A DNA stretch of 64,000 nt from Hippopus hippopus (GCA_946811185.2 OX328096.1:36096011-36160010), one strand, 5' to 3'. Shown: positions 34,680 through 45,469, counted from the first letter of the stretch. The notes: generated from the letters alone by a model not told the origin. A program made the numbers and translations.

Positions 34680-35017
34680 TATAACTTTTCTGGATTTTTT
34701 TCCTTGTGTTTCTGTCGGCTTCTGTTCAACATAAATCGGGCTTTATGAAAACATGGTACTGCTTCATAAAAAGTCAACTTCTCAACTACGATAGACCCAC
34801 GGAGAGAGCGGAATTGTAATGAATTGCAACAATTTTGAGCAATAAAAAGTCGCATAAAATTGCTTGATGCATTATTGCTTTAAATTTTTGCACAATTTCA
34901 AAATACATAAATAAGATATAACAGGAAAAACGAATTGCTTACCGTGATTTTCATTGGTTGATGTTCATAATGTTTCTTCTTCATCTTTTTCTACTTATAC
35001 AGTGATTAAAACATAAC
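34680..35017. other. No gene seen
   Basis: Unique AT-rich spacer between two D copies in opposite orientation. Confidence 0.4.
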
Positions 35018-35283
35018 TGAGACATGCTCTGAGAAAAAGGGGTTTTATGCTTATGCAAAGAAATATCGACCCATGTCAGCCTTCTCAGTCCGCGCAGGCT
35101 GACCTGAGTCGAAACGTTTTGCTACTTGTAAATTTTCTGCATGTTCAAGGACCCATTATACCTCACGATTCAGCCGGTTGTTAGATATAACAGACTTTAT
35201 AGACCCATAATTATGTGATGACGTGCTTAGTATAATGCATCAAGGAGATACATAAAGCCTCCTTTTCCAAGAGCGCCGCTCTA
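35018..35283 (+). mobile_element. Family D MITE, complete
   Basis: Starts TGAGACATGCTCTGAG and ends AAGAGCGCCGCTCTA. The hairpin has CATGTCAGCC on the left and CAGGCTGACCTGAGTCG on the right, so the arms come from two sublineages. Confidence 0.92.
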
Positions 35284-36425
35284 ATATTTCAGCATGGAAC
35301 AATATTACCGACAGAGCTCCAACGCTAGTTTCAAGATCGAGCACTGCGGATGCTTTAGCTACCACCATATCGACAAGGTGTTATCGGTTATTGCCCCTTA
35401 TTCAATGAGAATCTTGTCGAGACGGCTGATACAATTAATCGTTTTTTTAGCTCTTACTTGTCAATCTAAGTAGCCTTTCTGAAAGTGACGATGATGATAA
35501 TGATGTTGATGATGACGATGCTGATAATGATGATGATGATGATGATATTGCACGTTCTTCAACGAGATGTCTAACTGTAGGTTTACACTATCCATTATTC
35601 CCTAACATACTGTGACAAAATGAAAGGTATCCGGACGAATTTGGCTTCGCATGTCGGTATTTTAAGCAGTTTCAAACAGTATATCAGTTTTATCGCGAAG
35701 TCCAGTGCATCTATCCCTATCCCATCCCCCCTTTGTGATTTTCTTTAACCTGCACTACGCACCAGAATCTTAGCGAATCATTGGCTGTCTCCACACATAA
35801 ACACCATCGAAACAACTAGCAGCTGTGGGAGAAGGAAAGGTCCGCTAGTCCCAACGACTTTCTAGAACCAGGATTCCAACTAACAACCACTGCCTCACGA
35901 CACTTTTGAAACTGTCGAGGCTTTTGATACAAGCTAAGGTTTTGAGTCTTCCAGTTCCGAAATTGAATACGGGAGCTTTTGCCAATAGTGCATATCAAGA
36001 TCTGACAGCACAGATATGTAGCCTGATCTTGGACTTAAAATGTCTGATATTTTGTTAATTTCCATCGACCGACTGTCCAATACTCTACATATTTGTAGCT
36101 AAAACCATCAATATGTCTGTCTCATTCATTCAATGGCTAAAATGGCCAACAAAATTATTTTAACTGAATCTGTATGTTTCCAAATTCGTGTTAATTGATT
36201 CTGGAGAAAATTCACAGATGGTCATAAATAAGGCGACACTGTGAGATATTAGTTTGCCTACCTTTAGAAATTTTGGTTTAAAAGGAAATGTACAGAAATT
36301 TAAATTCATATTTCATTTTCATGACAATAGCTACAGAATTTGTTCTACATTTTGTCGGTTTGTTAGACGGTTATAATAGGCCGCATCTCGGCGTTTTATC
36401 TTTGTCAAAATCTATAACAGGTGTT
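35284..36425. other. No gene seen; GAT microsatellite and decayed B core
   Basis: Contains the GAT repeat listed next and a decayed B-like core at about 35977-36055 (GATCTGACAGCACAGATATG). Confidence 0.4.
35488..35547. repeat. (GAT)n imperfect microsatellite
   Basis: About twenty GAT-like triplets with GAC, AAT and GTT variants. Confidence 0.93.
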
Positions 36426-36558
36426 AGAGAGAGAGAGAAACGCGCGGGCGAGCAGGCGGGCTTGCGTGCGGACGGAGGGTCGGACGGAGGGACGGAAGGA
36501 GGGATAGGCTGAGGGAGGGAGGGAGGGACGGACGGACGGACGGACGGACAGACAGACG
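36426..36558. repeat. (GA)n / (GGAC)n / (GGGA)n low-complexity block
   Basis: A GAGA run passes into G-rich GACGGAGG repeats, GGGA repeats and a terminal GGAC run. Open frames across it are artefacts of the repeat. Confidence 0.93.
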
Positions 36559-36737
36559 TAGACTTTAAATTTTCTTGCGTAGAGAACAACTATAAACATT
36601 TTTTGAAGGGCTAATGTAGTTTTTCCTGATGCATTTCCCATGTAACTACAATGTTGGGCGATGTACCGACTATTCGTATGTTGTTGTATACCACAAAGCA
36701 TGTTTCGTTTTTGCATGTTTATCTGTCAGCTCTCTCC

Positions 36738-37337
36738 GTATAACCTTAAGGCTGCTAAGCGCAACTCACTGACCTTTTGCGGACAGTGTCTATCAAGATC
36801 AGACTGCACAAAACGTGCATTCTAATCTTGGATCGACACTGTCCGATAAAGATATTTTTTTCTCCTAAAAATAAGTTTGAAATAGCATTATTCGGGTTTT
36901 TACTATCAGCTTGAAAGTTTCATTTAACTTATTTAACAGGTTAAAGTAACAATAAAGGCCAAATGTAAACAAAGCGGGTGTTTCAATGCATTTGAATTTA
37001 TATCATACCATTTAAAAGTTTGGAAATTATTGTGAAGATGACAATCTGTCATTGTACGGTCGGTCCAAGTGTAAGTCGCTGACAGAGAAATTAATTTTTA
37101 AACTAGGTTAAAACCTGCCAGGTAGCTGTGTCTTTTGTTTACTTTTTGCGGCCTGATTTTAAAATTCTCTTTTTTTTCTGCCAGCGACTAACATATGGCC
37201 CGACCACAAAATAACAGACTGTCATCTCCTCAATATTTTCCATACTTTTAAATTGTATGATTTAAATTTAAATGTATTATAACAACTGCTTTGATATTTT
37301 GGCCTTTACTGGGTCTTTACTGAGCCTTTAAGGGTCA
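36738..37337 (+). mobile_element. Family B MITE split by a family F element
   Basis: The main part, 36738-36944, has TAACCTTAAGGCTGCTAAGC, the hairpin (GACTGCACAAAACGTGCATT) and TTTAACAGGTTAA. The last bases TTAAGGGTCA resume at 37328, right after the F element. Confidence 0.85.
36945..37327. mobile_element. Family F MITE with roughly 150-bp inverted arms
   Basis: The left arm runs from AGTAACAATAAAGGCC through CCATTTAAAAGTTTGGAAAT, GATGACAATCTGTCA and AAGTCGCTGACAGA. The right arm mirrors it through CTGCCAGCGACTAACATATG, GACTGTCATCTCC and TTTTGGCCTTTACTG. The centre is about 70 bp. It is flanked by TTAA on both sides, the host B element supplying the target. Confidence 0.85.
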
Positions 37338-37470
37338 TATCAATAGATCTTATTTGGTTTGAACATATTTATGTTTATATAGATCTACTGTGAAACAAGT
37401 TCTTGGAAACTTACGATGCCTAACCATTACTCGCGCTATTATGTTGCCAGTTCCAAAGGTTGATACCACT

Positions 37471-37702
37471 TGAGCCATGCTCCGTGAAAAAAGCATCTAT
37501 AAAAAATATCAACTCAGGTCAGCCTGCGCAGTCCGTGCTTTTTGCTATTGGTCAATTCTCTGCATCTCAATGGAGCAGTGTACCTCGTGATTCGGTCGGT
37601 TGTTATAAAAATGGAGTTATGGATCCCTTATTTGGTGATGACTGTCTTGGTATCAAGCATCGCGAAAATGCATTAAACCGACCGTTGCCAGAGCTCCGTT
37701 CA
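37471..37702 (+). mobile_element. Family D MITE, right hairpin arm deleted
   Basis: TGAGCCATGCTCCGTGAAAA at the start; the left arm TCAGGTCAGCCTGCGCAGTC passes directly into TGCTTTTTGCTATTGG, so the right arm is missing. Ends CCAGAGCTCCGTTCA. Confidence 0.9.
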
Positions 37703-37883
37703 CTTATTTACGGATTAGAAGCAGAACTTCTGATATGAGAGATCAAAGCTCTACACTTAATCTACAGTTTCAAAACTTGATCGCCTGACACAGATTAGTA
37801 GCAAAACGTCTCGATAACAGTGCCCCTGAAGATATCTAAGACAAAGTGCTGTTTGATGATAATGTGACAAATGAAGATGTTCC

Positions 37884-38096
37884 TTAACTCTTTCAGCACC
37901 ATATAAATAAACTCGACCTCTTCCTACGGCTATAAATACAATCCATTGAAACTTACAAGGATTTTGATTGTATAGGCTTGACTAAACAAGCGGACGGGAT
38001 AGATCAGAGATCAGACTGCACGTTCTGTGCAGTCTGATCTTGATCTATGCCGTCCGCAAAAGTCCCCGTTCTCACCTATGGCGCCGAAAGGGTTAA
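37884..38096 (-). mobile_element. Family C MITE, complete, near consensus
   Basis: TTAACTCTTTCAGCACC, then ATAAACTCGACCTC, GGCTTGACTAAACAAGCGG, a perfect hairpin, GCCGTCCGCAAAAGTCCCCG and an end in GGCGCCGAAAGGGTTAA. Length 213 bp with TTAA at both ends. Confidence 0.95.
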
Positions 38097-38339
38097 AACG
38101 AGTGATTGCTTTACTTGCCATAACGATTCCGTGACAGTTTCAATACCAACGTTTTCTTTTTATTTGAGAATCTTAGTACTTCTTTTTTGCAGAACCGGTT
38201 CATCCGAAAAGCTGTACACGGAATATCGAGTTATGAAAACGTGGTAAAATTCTTCGAAGCTAATTGCTGAAGTTCGTAAAAAGGAATTTGATATGCATCT
38301 TGAACGTCCAATCATAATTTGAGCTACTCTTGAAGGGTT

Positions 38340-38530
38340 CTGGTTCCCTATTTACCAACCATTCTATAGAACATTCTAAGTCTTATACTCAAGAATTTTC
38401 TAAATCTAAAAGTAACGCAAGTTCTGATTGGCTAAACCAAATGGTTCATCCAGTAAGACCTTGTGTTATTTCCTAAATTTAGAACAAGACAAAGAATATT
38501 CTTAAGAATGTTTGGTGATTACGGGCCCTG
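38340..38530. mobile_element. Family G MITE
   Basis: Inverted arms: CCTATTTACCAACCATTCTA and CATTCTAAGTCTTA at the left mirror TCTTAAGAATGTTTGGTGAT and GGGCCC at the right. The second copy at 41681-41870 confirms the family. Confidence 0.75.
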
Positions 38531-38602
38531 CAGGGAGCCTTTGTCCTTCCAATAATCAATTCATCATTTAAGCTTCGGAAGACATCATCTCACAGGGGTG
38601 GT

Positions 38603-38720
38603 CCGGGACTAAATGATGCTAGGGCACTGGATTTTTTGTAACCCATAGACTTTGAGCTCGATTTCCAAAGGCGATGCCAGAAGCAGCGTGCCCTTCAGCA
38701 AGAAGCTGAAGAGCCTAACC
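38603..38720 (+). mobile_element. tRNA-derived SINE head
   Basis: GATGCTAGGGCACTGGA resembles an A box and GAGCTCGATTTCC a B box. It is followed by CGTGCCCTTCAGCAAGA, a motif I know from mollusc SINE bodies. The tail is not identifiable. Confidence 0.55.
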
Positions 38721-38925
38721 ACGTACAAGTCAAACACAAGAAGCACATGCGCTATCTCCATGATATTAGAAGAACTACCTCCGAAAGTAGAGTCACACAC
38801 TCATCAATAGAGGTAAATAGTCACCTCCAGTAAAATCTATTTTCCCCTCTCCCTTGTGTTAAGCTATTCTTGTTTCCTACCACAATTAAATTACATTTTT
38901 TTTGCGCGCGCGCGAGTATGTCTTC

Positions 38926-39163
38926 AAATCTTTTCCAGACTACAACATGTACGACTCGTCCATAATGATAGCATATGCAGACGACAAGTTAAGTGCTGCC
39001 CGAATGATGCGAGATATCTTTAAGTCGAGAACATTGTGGGAAAATTGTAAAATGCTAGTTAGAAATATTTGCTCATATTCCCATAATGTCTTCAAAGGAC
39101 TATCTTTTCAAAGGACTATATTCTCAAGGTCGTAAAACATGGCCTCATTCAGTAAACGGTTGA
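38926..39163 (+). mobile_element. Family A MITE, degenerate palindrome
   Basis: CTTTTCCAGACTACAACATG, GCATATGCAGACGACAAGTT and CATTGTGGGAAAATTGTAAA. The right arm keeps CATATTCCCATAATGTCTTC. A local 17-bp duplication (TCTTTTCAAAGGACTAT-like) follows. Confidence 0.8.
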
Positions 39164-39291
39164 AAAGAAAATGGCCTCCCCAGTATTCCTACGTCGATTT
39201 GTCTTTTCAGTGCCTGCCTTTTTCAGTAAAATATAAAACTGTTTTCACGATCTCGATACCCATAGATCAAAGTAAATTTGACATTAATATG

Positions 39292-39525
39292 TTAAACTCT
39301 TTACCAGACGACAAAATTTTAGACTCGCCCAAATTGAGAGCATTTGCAGACAACAAATTAAACAATGGCTTAATCGGTGGAATATGTCTATGAAAGGGTA
39401 GAAAAAACATCGTGAGAAATGGAGAAAATGCTGGTTACCAGCATTTTCTCCTTTTCTCACAATTTTTTTCAAAAGCCTTCCACCTGAATGTCGTTAAAAC
39501 TCGAGATTGTTTGGGAAAGAATTAA
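39292..39525 (+). mobile_element. Family A MITE, complete
   Basis: Starts TTAAACTCTTTACCAGACGA and ends GGGAAAGAATTAA. The palindrome (GTGAGAAATGGAGAAAATGC) has two mismatches. Confidence 0.93.
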
Positions 39526-39872
39526 AGCGGCCAACAGACACGTAAACTTTTTATACCTGATTTACTTTTAAAAGATGGACAGACGGTTTTGTATTGATAG
39601 ATGACGGACCACCCCAGGTCACAGAGTGACTTATGAAAAACGGGATTTACCCTTGGTTTCTTGTGTAAAAATTCGAAATTAATTTTGTTTCCTTTGCCTA
39701 GAATATGAAGATTATTTATGTCTGGCATTTAAGGAAAACAGAGAATAATTGATGAGACAGCTCTAAATGTGCATTCTGATCTCAGATCTACATGTATGAT
39801 ATCTAATGAGATGCAGAGTCCAAAACAACTATGAAAGAAAAAAAGATTATCTGAGGATGTATCAAACCATTC

Positions 39873-40085
39873 TTTAAACGTTTACCAAATAATACCGAGT
39901 TTTAACGACCCTGAGAAAAAAAAGATATTTTAAAGCATTGGTGAAAAAGGAGAAAATACTGGTAACCAGCATTTTCTCCCTTTTCCACAATGTTTTATAC
40001 CCTACCATAGACGAATTACAATTCTTAATTTGCAGCCTGCAAATGCCTTCGATTTTGGCAGGTCTAAAAATTTGTCATCCGATAC
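39873..40085 (-). mobile_element. Family A MITE, right end lost
   Basis: TTTAAACGTTTACCAAATAA at the left, ACTGGTAACCAGCATTTTCT at the tip. It fades after AAATTTGTCATCCGATAC. Confidence 0.85.
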
Positions 40086-40323
40086 ATATAATATTTACAA
40101 GAATTAAAGGTATAGTTCCAGATGGGCTTGAAAGTACACGACGTTATCAAAATTACTGGCTTTAAATTGCAAATACCAAAATTCTTCGAGTAACGAGGAA
40201 AGACTGTTGCGCATATAGAACTAGCAAAGAAAACTACATCCAAACATTTAGTATGATGCAGTAGCTCCCAATAATGACTGAATTGCTGTTGATAAATGAA
40301 TTAAAATCTTTCAAAAAACTCGT

Positions 40324-40790
40324 CTTAAACCATAGGCGTAAACAGTGAATTTTGTAGACGACAAAGATCAGGATCAGAGTGCACAGAATAAGCAGTCTGA
40401 TCTTGCATCTATACCGTCTGCTTAGTTAATCAAGCCAATCAGATATGTTTTCTGTATTTCAGTGGATTGCATTTTCAACCGTCGATAGAGGTATCCTGTA
40501 TATGAGCAATGGTCTGTGAAAAGGGGACTTAATGCATCTTCAAAAAGTATCGAGCCAGGTCAGCCTGCGCGGACTGCGCAGGCTGACCTGGGTCGAAACT
40601 TTTTGCTTTTGGTCAATTTTCTGTATGCCAAACGACCAGTCTACGTCATAATTTAGTTGGTTATTAGACAAAATTAATTTTACGAATCCACAATTATGTG
40701 ATGACTTGCTCGATATCATGTATCAGGGAGATCATTATACTCCCTTTTGCCAGGGCGCCGCTCATATGCATTTGGCACCAATAAAGTTAA
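40324..40790 (+). mobile_element. Family C MITE split by a D element
   Basis: The left part, 40324-40502, runs from TTAAACCATAGGCGTAAAC through the hairpin to CCGTCGATAGAGGTATCC. After the D insertion the end resumes as TATGCATTTGGCACCAAT and AAGTTAA (40787-40790). Confidence 0.85.
40503..40764 (+). mobile_element. Family D MITE with TA target duplication
   Basis: TGAGCAATGGTCTGTGAAAA to GGGCGCCGCTCA, flanked by TA on both sides (40501-40502, 40765-40766) inside a C element. The hairpin arms (GGTCAGCCTGCGCGGACTGC) are intact. Confidence 0.95.
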
Positions 40791-41494
40791 GATTGAAAGT
40801 AAGTCAGAAGAACTGTATGATTATTATGTGATCACAGGTTTAATTTCTCCATATACGGTACGGACAGAACGCATCTGCCTCATCTGTTTAGATTCAATCA
40901 CGTGACCAGCACAGCTGTTTGTCAATATATATACGAATGTCTGTCCCTAACTCCTCACCCGGAGGGCTTATTGTTTTTATCTGAGTGAAGCCCAAATAAA
41001 ACATTGGTAAATTACAATGCACTGACATTTTATCAATTCCGATCAGGCCTCACCTTTATATTTAAAACACAGTTTTAGCGTTAGTTAAATTGAACTACGT
41101 ACAATGTAGATCCAAGATAGAACAGTGCAGGTATTTTGTCTAATACGAATTTGAAATTGCAGTTTGTTGTGTACAGATATAAACTAATCATTTCATTTCG
41201 ATTTGCCCTCTAGTATAAGTATCAATTAAAACACATTGCTTGCTTGCTTGTTTACTTGCTTGATCGCTCGATCGATTGATTGATTGATTGATTGATATTA
41301 ACGCCGTTTCACAATTTTTTTCTGTTATATCGGAGAGGCCAGAACACCTATACACCCTTTTCTGGAGTTTCCTTTTACCAGTACTTTGCGCAACTTACCC
41401 CCAGGCCAATGGCTGCTTTCTCACATGACCATCATAGAAAAAACGATTAACGGTGATAAAGAGAATTGAATCTTGTTGCGATGACTATCACCAA
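40791..41494. other. No gene seen; weak B scrap and TTGA repeat
   Basis: TACAATGTAGATCCAAGATA at about 41100-41120 looks like a B fragment. A TTGC/TTGA microsatellite lies at 41231-41298. Confidence 0.4.
41231..41298. repeat. (TTGC)n/(TTGA)n microsatellite
   Basis: Units shift from TTGC to TTGA through CGATCGAT-like intermediates. Confidence 0.9.
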
Positions 41495-41590
41495 ATTCTC
41501 CAAAAGATTTGGCTCGGCCGTAGATTTGAACCAGTGTGCCCCTGCTTTCAACTCCTGTACGTAACTGACTGGGATACCTGGCTCGGCAGT
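41495..41590 (-). mobile_element. Possible tRNA-SINE relic
   Basis: The minus strand contains ACTGGTTCAAATCTACGG, a B-box-like string, preceded by CCCAGTCAGTTACGTACAGG as a very weak A box. Short overlapping frames on both strands here are typical of such relics. Confidence 0.3.
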
Positions 41591-41680
41591 CAAAACAAAG
41601 CAAATGAATCGTTGGGAAAGGTACACGCTAGCAAAAATACCCCACCCTCTGTGTACAAGTTTAAGAACCAAAGAACTAGA

Positions 41681-41870
41681 TTCCTTTTCACCAAGCATTC
41701 TTAAGACTATCCTTAGTCTTATGCTGAATTTTATTTTGCAAGTAACACAGCATTTGATTGTCTAAACCATTTTGTTTAGCCAGTCAAAAGTTGTGTTACT
41801 TTCAATTCTAGAAAATTCTTGAGAATCAAACAAAGAATTATCATAAGAATGGTTGATGAATATGGGCCCA
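41681..41870. mobile_element. Family G MITE, second copy
   Basis: TTCACCAAGCATTCTTAAGA at the left and TCATAAGAATGGTTGATGAA plus ATGGGCCCAGGG at the right, in the same arrangement as the copy at 38340. An inner inverted pair AGTAACACAGC / GTTGTGTTACT is also visible. Confidence 0.8.
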
Positions 41871-42304
41871 GGGTCTACAATAACTGAATCTTATAGAGAT
41901 ACACTTGATAAAAATGTCCGGCCATTATGCAAGAAGCAGTTATACACCAAAAGAATACTGCTTCTATGCAGGCTAATCTTAGCTTCACACTCTCCGAACT
42001 ATTACACGATGTTCTGTCTAAATCTGTCTGAAGGTTTTGGTTTTGAGGATTTTACCAAAAAACGAAAATGCACGCTGTCTGTTATTTTTTTGCATTTTAT
42101 TCAACATTCTAAAGGTAAACCCTTCAACATGCATGTAATTTCAGCGGGGAAAAAAACACGAGGAGGACACACAGAGAAAAGCTCGTTAAGGTCAGACTGT
42201 AATTATAGTATTAACAAGTTCGATTAGTGCACATTTGTCTTAATATATGTACTGACCCAATTACATGCAGGACATGACTGATATACGATGGCGAAAAAAA
42301 TGTT
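41871..42304. other. No gene seen
   Basis: A 124-codon open frame (41853-42227) starts inside the G element and shows no family signature; I do not call it. Confidence 0.4.
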
Positions 42305-42797
42305 TGAGTTATGCTCCGTGAAAAAGGGGTTTAAATGCATCTACAAACAGTATCAATCGATGTCGGCTTACGCAGTCCGCGCGGACCGACATGAGTGGAA
42401 ACTGTTATGCTTTTTGTAAATTTTCTGAATGTCCGAGGACCATTCTGCCTCATGATTATGCCAGTTGCTAGACATAAATGGATTTTGAAGATCCATAATT
42501 ATGTTATGACTTGCTTGGCATAATATTTAACTCTTTACCAAACAATATCGGGTTTGAACGACCCTTGGAGAGAAGCCTTTTGAAAACATTCTGGGAAAAG
42601 AAGAAAATGCTGGTAACCAGCATTTTCTCCTTTTCTCACAATGTTTTCTACTCTATCAAGGGCAAATTCTGCCTTTTGAGCCATCTTTAATTTGTCGTCT
42701 GTAAGTCCTTTCCATTTGAACCATTCTAAAAAATTTGTCGTTTGGTAAAGAGATCACAGAGATACATTAAAACCTATTTTCCAAGAGCGCCGCTCGT
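42305..42797 (+). mobile_element. Family D MITE split by a family A element
   Basis: TGAGTTATGCTCCGTGAAAA, hairpin GATGTCGGCTTACGCAGTCC, then ATTATGTTATGACTTGCTTG up to 42526. The end resumes at about 42754 as CACAGAGATACATTAAAACC and AAGAGCGCCGCTCGTG. Confidence 0.88.
42527..42753 (-). mobile_element. Family A MITE inserted in D
   Basis: TTAACTCTTTACCAAACAAT to GTCGTTTGGTAAAGAGA. The palindrome (GGGAAAAGAAGAAAATGCTG) is nearly intact. The right TTAA is mutated or lost. Confidence 0.9.
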
Positions 42798-43754
42798 GTA
42801 CTTTTTACGAAATACGCGTACGTTGACGATATAAACCACGATATATTGACAATAGAACAATCTACCTTTATCAACCTTTCCTTTAATTCAAGAAGTTTTC
42901 ACCTTTTTTCTCCAACATTCAATTAAATCTCTGGCTCTCTCTTTAAAGGGGCTATTAAGTTGGGATATTTTTTTTCCACAAATCAACATTTCTTGTAAAA
43001 CATCCGTAAATAAAACTAGATAATTATAGTTTTCTTTGCAATCATCTAGAAACTGTATGGTTTCATTCAGTAATAATGTGCAATTTCAGCGTTTCAGTAA
43101 AAGGAATGGTCGTTTGGTAATAGGTAACTCCGTCTATTTTTATTACATTAGATATGACGTCATCGTACCAATTTGAATGCGAATCCTGGAAATCATCGCG
43201 TTCTTCTGATCATGTGACATTCCCAGAAGTATTTTGTAAAACGCTGGTGCGAAATCTAAAAATATCTTGAGAGGCTACGTAGCCCAATGAGGAAATACCA
43301 CTAGGAATATATTTCTTGTATTTTTATGTCTTCTTGACGGATGATTTGTCACCTATCGCTTTACGTAATTCAGTAATAAATTAATTTTTACAGAAATTAT
43401 CAAAAACTTCTTGGTCTGATCCACTCGGAAATCCCCTTCCAGAGTCTTTCTCTCCTAAGTTGGACCTTTCCCTTGTCTGGCCAAAAACGGTCACGGACAA
43501 CCGTATTCAACTTATGACCAAAAGAATGTAGTAGGTAAATACTAACTAAAATCAGAGTGTATCAGAAGAAGACTTACACGAAAACAATATAGCCGATATT
43601 TCGGATGTTGCCATAGAAACAGTTCGAATTTCCGTAAATTATACCCATATTTAAAATACAACCCGCATAATTTTCGTTCACCTGACTTTTAATTTTACCG
43701 TCATTGCCTGTGAAAGCTTGACACTCATTCGGCTTGATTATTTTCACTGCCAAT
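42798..43754. other. No gene seen
   Basis: Unique sequence. A 20-bp string near 43107 (GTCGTTTGGTAATAGGTAA) resembles an A terminus but stands alone. Confidence 0.4.
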
Positions 43755-43846
43755 GTCGCCTTGGATAGCTTTGGCGGACAGCCTACATAAACATCCTACT
43801 GCACAAAACGTGCAGTCTGATCTTAGATCCACACCTCCCGCTGCCT
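43755..43846 (+). mobile_element. Family B/C hairpin core
   Basis: TTGGCGGACAGCCTACATAA, CTGCACAAAACGTGCAGTCT, GATCTTAGATCCACACC. The ends are unclear. Confidence 0.55.
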
Positions 43847-43894
43847 AATGCTAATCACTGACCAAAATCAGCTTTATTTGAAACCAAAAGATAC

Positions 43895-44035
43895 TTATCC
43901 CTTTACCAAATAACAAAATTTTAGACAACGAAATTGAAAGCACCTGAAGATGACAAAATACGCAAAGGAAGAAAGATGATTGCTGCCTTTGAAATGGGAG
44001 AAAACATTGTGAGAAAAGGAGAAAATGCTGGTTAC
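43895..44035 (+). mobile_element. Family A MITE cut at the palindrome centre
   Basis: TTATCCCTTTACCAAATAAC, ATTTTAGACAACG and TGAGAAAAGGAGAAAATGCT, then the similarity stops at GGTTAC. About 40 bp of other sequence separate it from the next A copy. Confidence 0.85.
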
Positions 44036-44076
44036 AACAAGACAAGTCGAAACCATTTGGGTGGCAGCCAGAGATT

Positions 44077-44300
44077 TTAGCCTCTACCAAACAATCTGAG
44101 TTTTGACGATCCTGAGAAGAAAGACGTTTGAAAACCTTGTGTAACAAGGAGAAATTACAGTTAACCAATATTCTCCCTTTTTTTCCCAATGTTTTCTATA
44201 CCAAACAAGACAAACATCATTTAAGCCACAGTTAATTTGTCACTTGCGAATGCTTTTAATATGAACAAGTTTGAATTTTTGTCGTTCAGTAAAGAGTTGA
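44077..44300 (-). mobile_element. Family A MITE, degenerate palindrome
   Basis: TTAGCCTCTACCAAACAATC, GTTTTGACGATCCTGAGAAG and GTCGTTCAGTAAAGAGTTGA frame a decayed centre (AATTACAGTTAACCAATATT). Confidence 0.8.
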
Positions 44301-44558
44301 ACGACCACCGTTCGAAGAACATGTACCCAACGGTCAAATGCAGCTCGTTCGGGGTTAAAATTCACTTACGACTATAATTCAACGCAATTTCTTTGTTACA
44401 GCGCAACAAATCTGGCAATTTGCAGAATCAGAAACAGAAGTAGAACCAAAGGAAAAACTTTCTACACATACCTTATCCCTAAGAATCCAAACGACAGTGT
44501 ACATATACATGTTGATATTTTCTGTCAAGTAATAGGTTTCGAACCATCAAGTTTGGAA

Positions 44559-44733
44559 CTGACCATTGTTTCGACGATGATTATGTGGGAAAGCACCCAG
44601 TGGCTTGGACAGAAAATTGTGCAAAGCACTGGTAAAAGATAATCCAGGAATGCATGGATAGGTGCACTGGCCGCCGCGATTTAACTGGAATAATGTTGAA
44701 AACGGCGTTAAACACCATACAATCAATCAATCA
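44559..44733 (+). mobile_element. SINE with 13-bp target duplication
   Basis: ATCAAGTTTGGAA is present at 44546-44558 and again at 44734-44746. The element ends with GCCGCGATTTAACTGGAATA, AACGGCGTTAAACACC and an AATC repeat, a 3' end I know from many bivalve SINEs. The 5' head is short and has no clear A or B box, so this may be a truncated copy. Confidence 0.85.
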
Positions 44734-44921
44734 ATCAAGTTTGGAAACGCTTTCAAAGGCAATGTGAAATAAAATACATGTTGGTATTTTTTATTCCTTG
44801 CGCTTCGGAATAATTTTTTTCTTCAAAGTCACGTCTTGTGGCTATAGTTTGTAGCTCAACTTAGTTTGTATATAGTAATGTTTTGAATGTGCATGCTGCT
44901 TTGTAAGAACGTCTTCTGAAA

Positions 44922-44985
44922 TATCGGACAAATTAGATCTATGATCAAAATGTACGTTATAAGTAGTCTGATTTTACCTTACTGT
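44922..44985 (-). mobile_element. Decayed family B core
   Basis: ATATCGGACAAATTAGATC and AAGTAGTCTGATTTTACC are all that remains. Confidence 0.4.
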
Positions 44986-45015
44986 TATACAACTAGAGTT
45001 GTGACAGACATTTCT

Positions 45016-45223
45016 TTAACCCCTAGGCTGCTAAGCGCGACTCACTGACCTTTTGCGGACAGTGTAGATCAAGATCAGACTGCACAGAACGTGCAGTCTG
45101 ATCTTTGATCTGCACTGTCCGATAAGGACATATTATTCCCCAAAACATAACTTTAAAGTAGCAATATTCGGGTCTTTACTATCGACATTTCATTTTAGTT
45201 ATTAAGTGGAGCTAAAGGGTGAA
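45016..45223 (+). mobile_element. Family B MITE, near consensus
   Basis: TTAACCCCTAGGCTGCTAAG, CGCGACTCACTGACCTTTTG, perfect hairpin, ATAAGGACATATTATTCCCC. The right end is decayed (GCTAAAGGGTGAA). Confidence 0.93.
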
Positions 45224-45469
45224 CAAATACGGACCACTTTGAAAACTGAAAAGTCAGAAGTGCCCGCAGCTCTCGCCTTCGTGTCGCAAACTTAAACTTC
45301 CTTTATGTCTACTAGATTTCAAAAAAATGCAAATTTCGCACGTAAATTATAAAAGGTTATTCTTATACAATTCTTTCCTTATTATTTACTGTTTCTTCTC
45401 TTTGGGTGTCAAGCGAAATTAGCATACGGATCATGCCACACAAGTTGTATAGCCTGTACAAATTCTGCA

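Noticed and set aside
36288..36716. Several open frames with Ser/Pro or Gly/Asp repeats
   Set aside because: They arise from the GGAC/GGGA low-complexity block.
41853..42227. 124-codon plus-strand frame as a gene
   Set aside because: It starts inside a G element and shows no family signature, splice site or GC rise.
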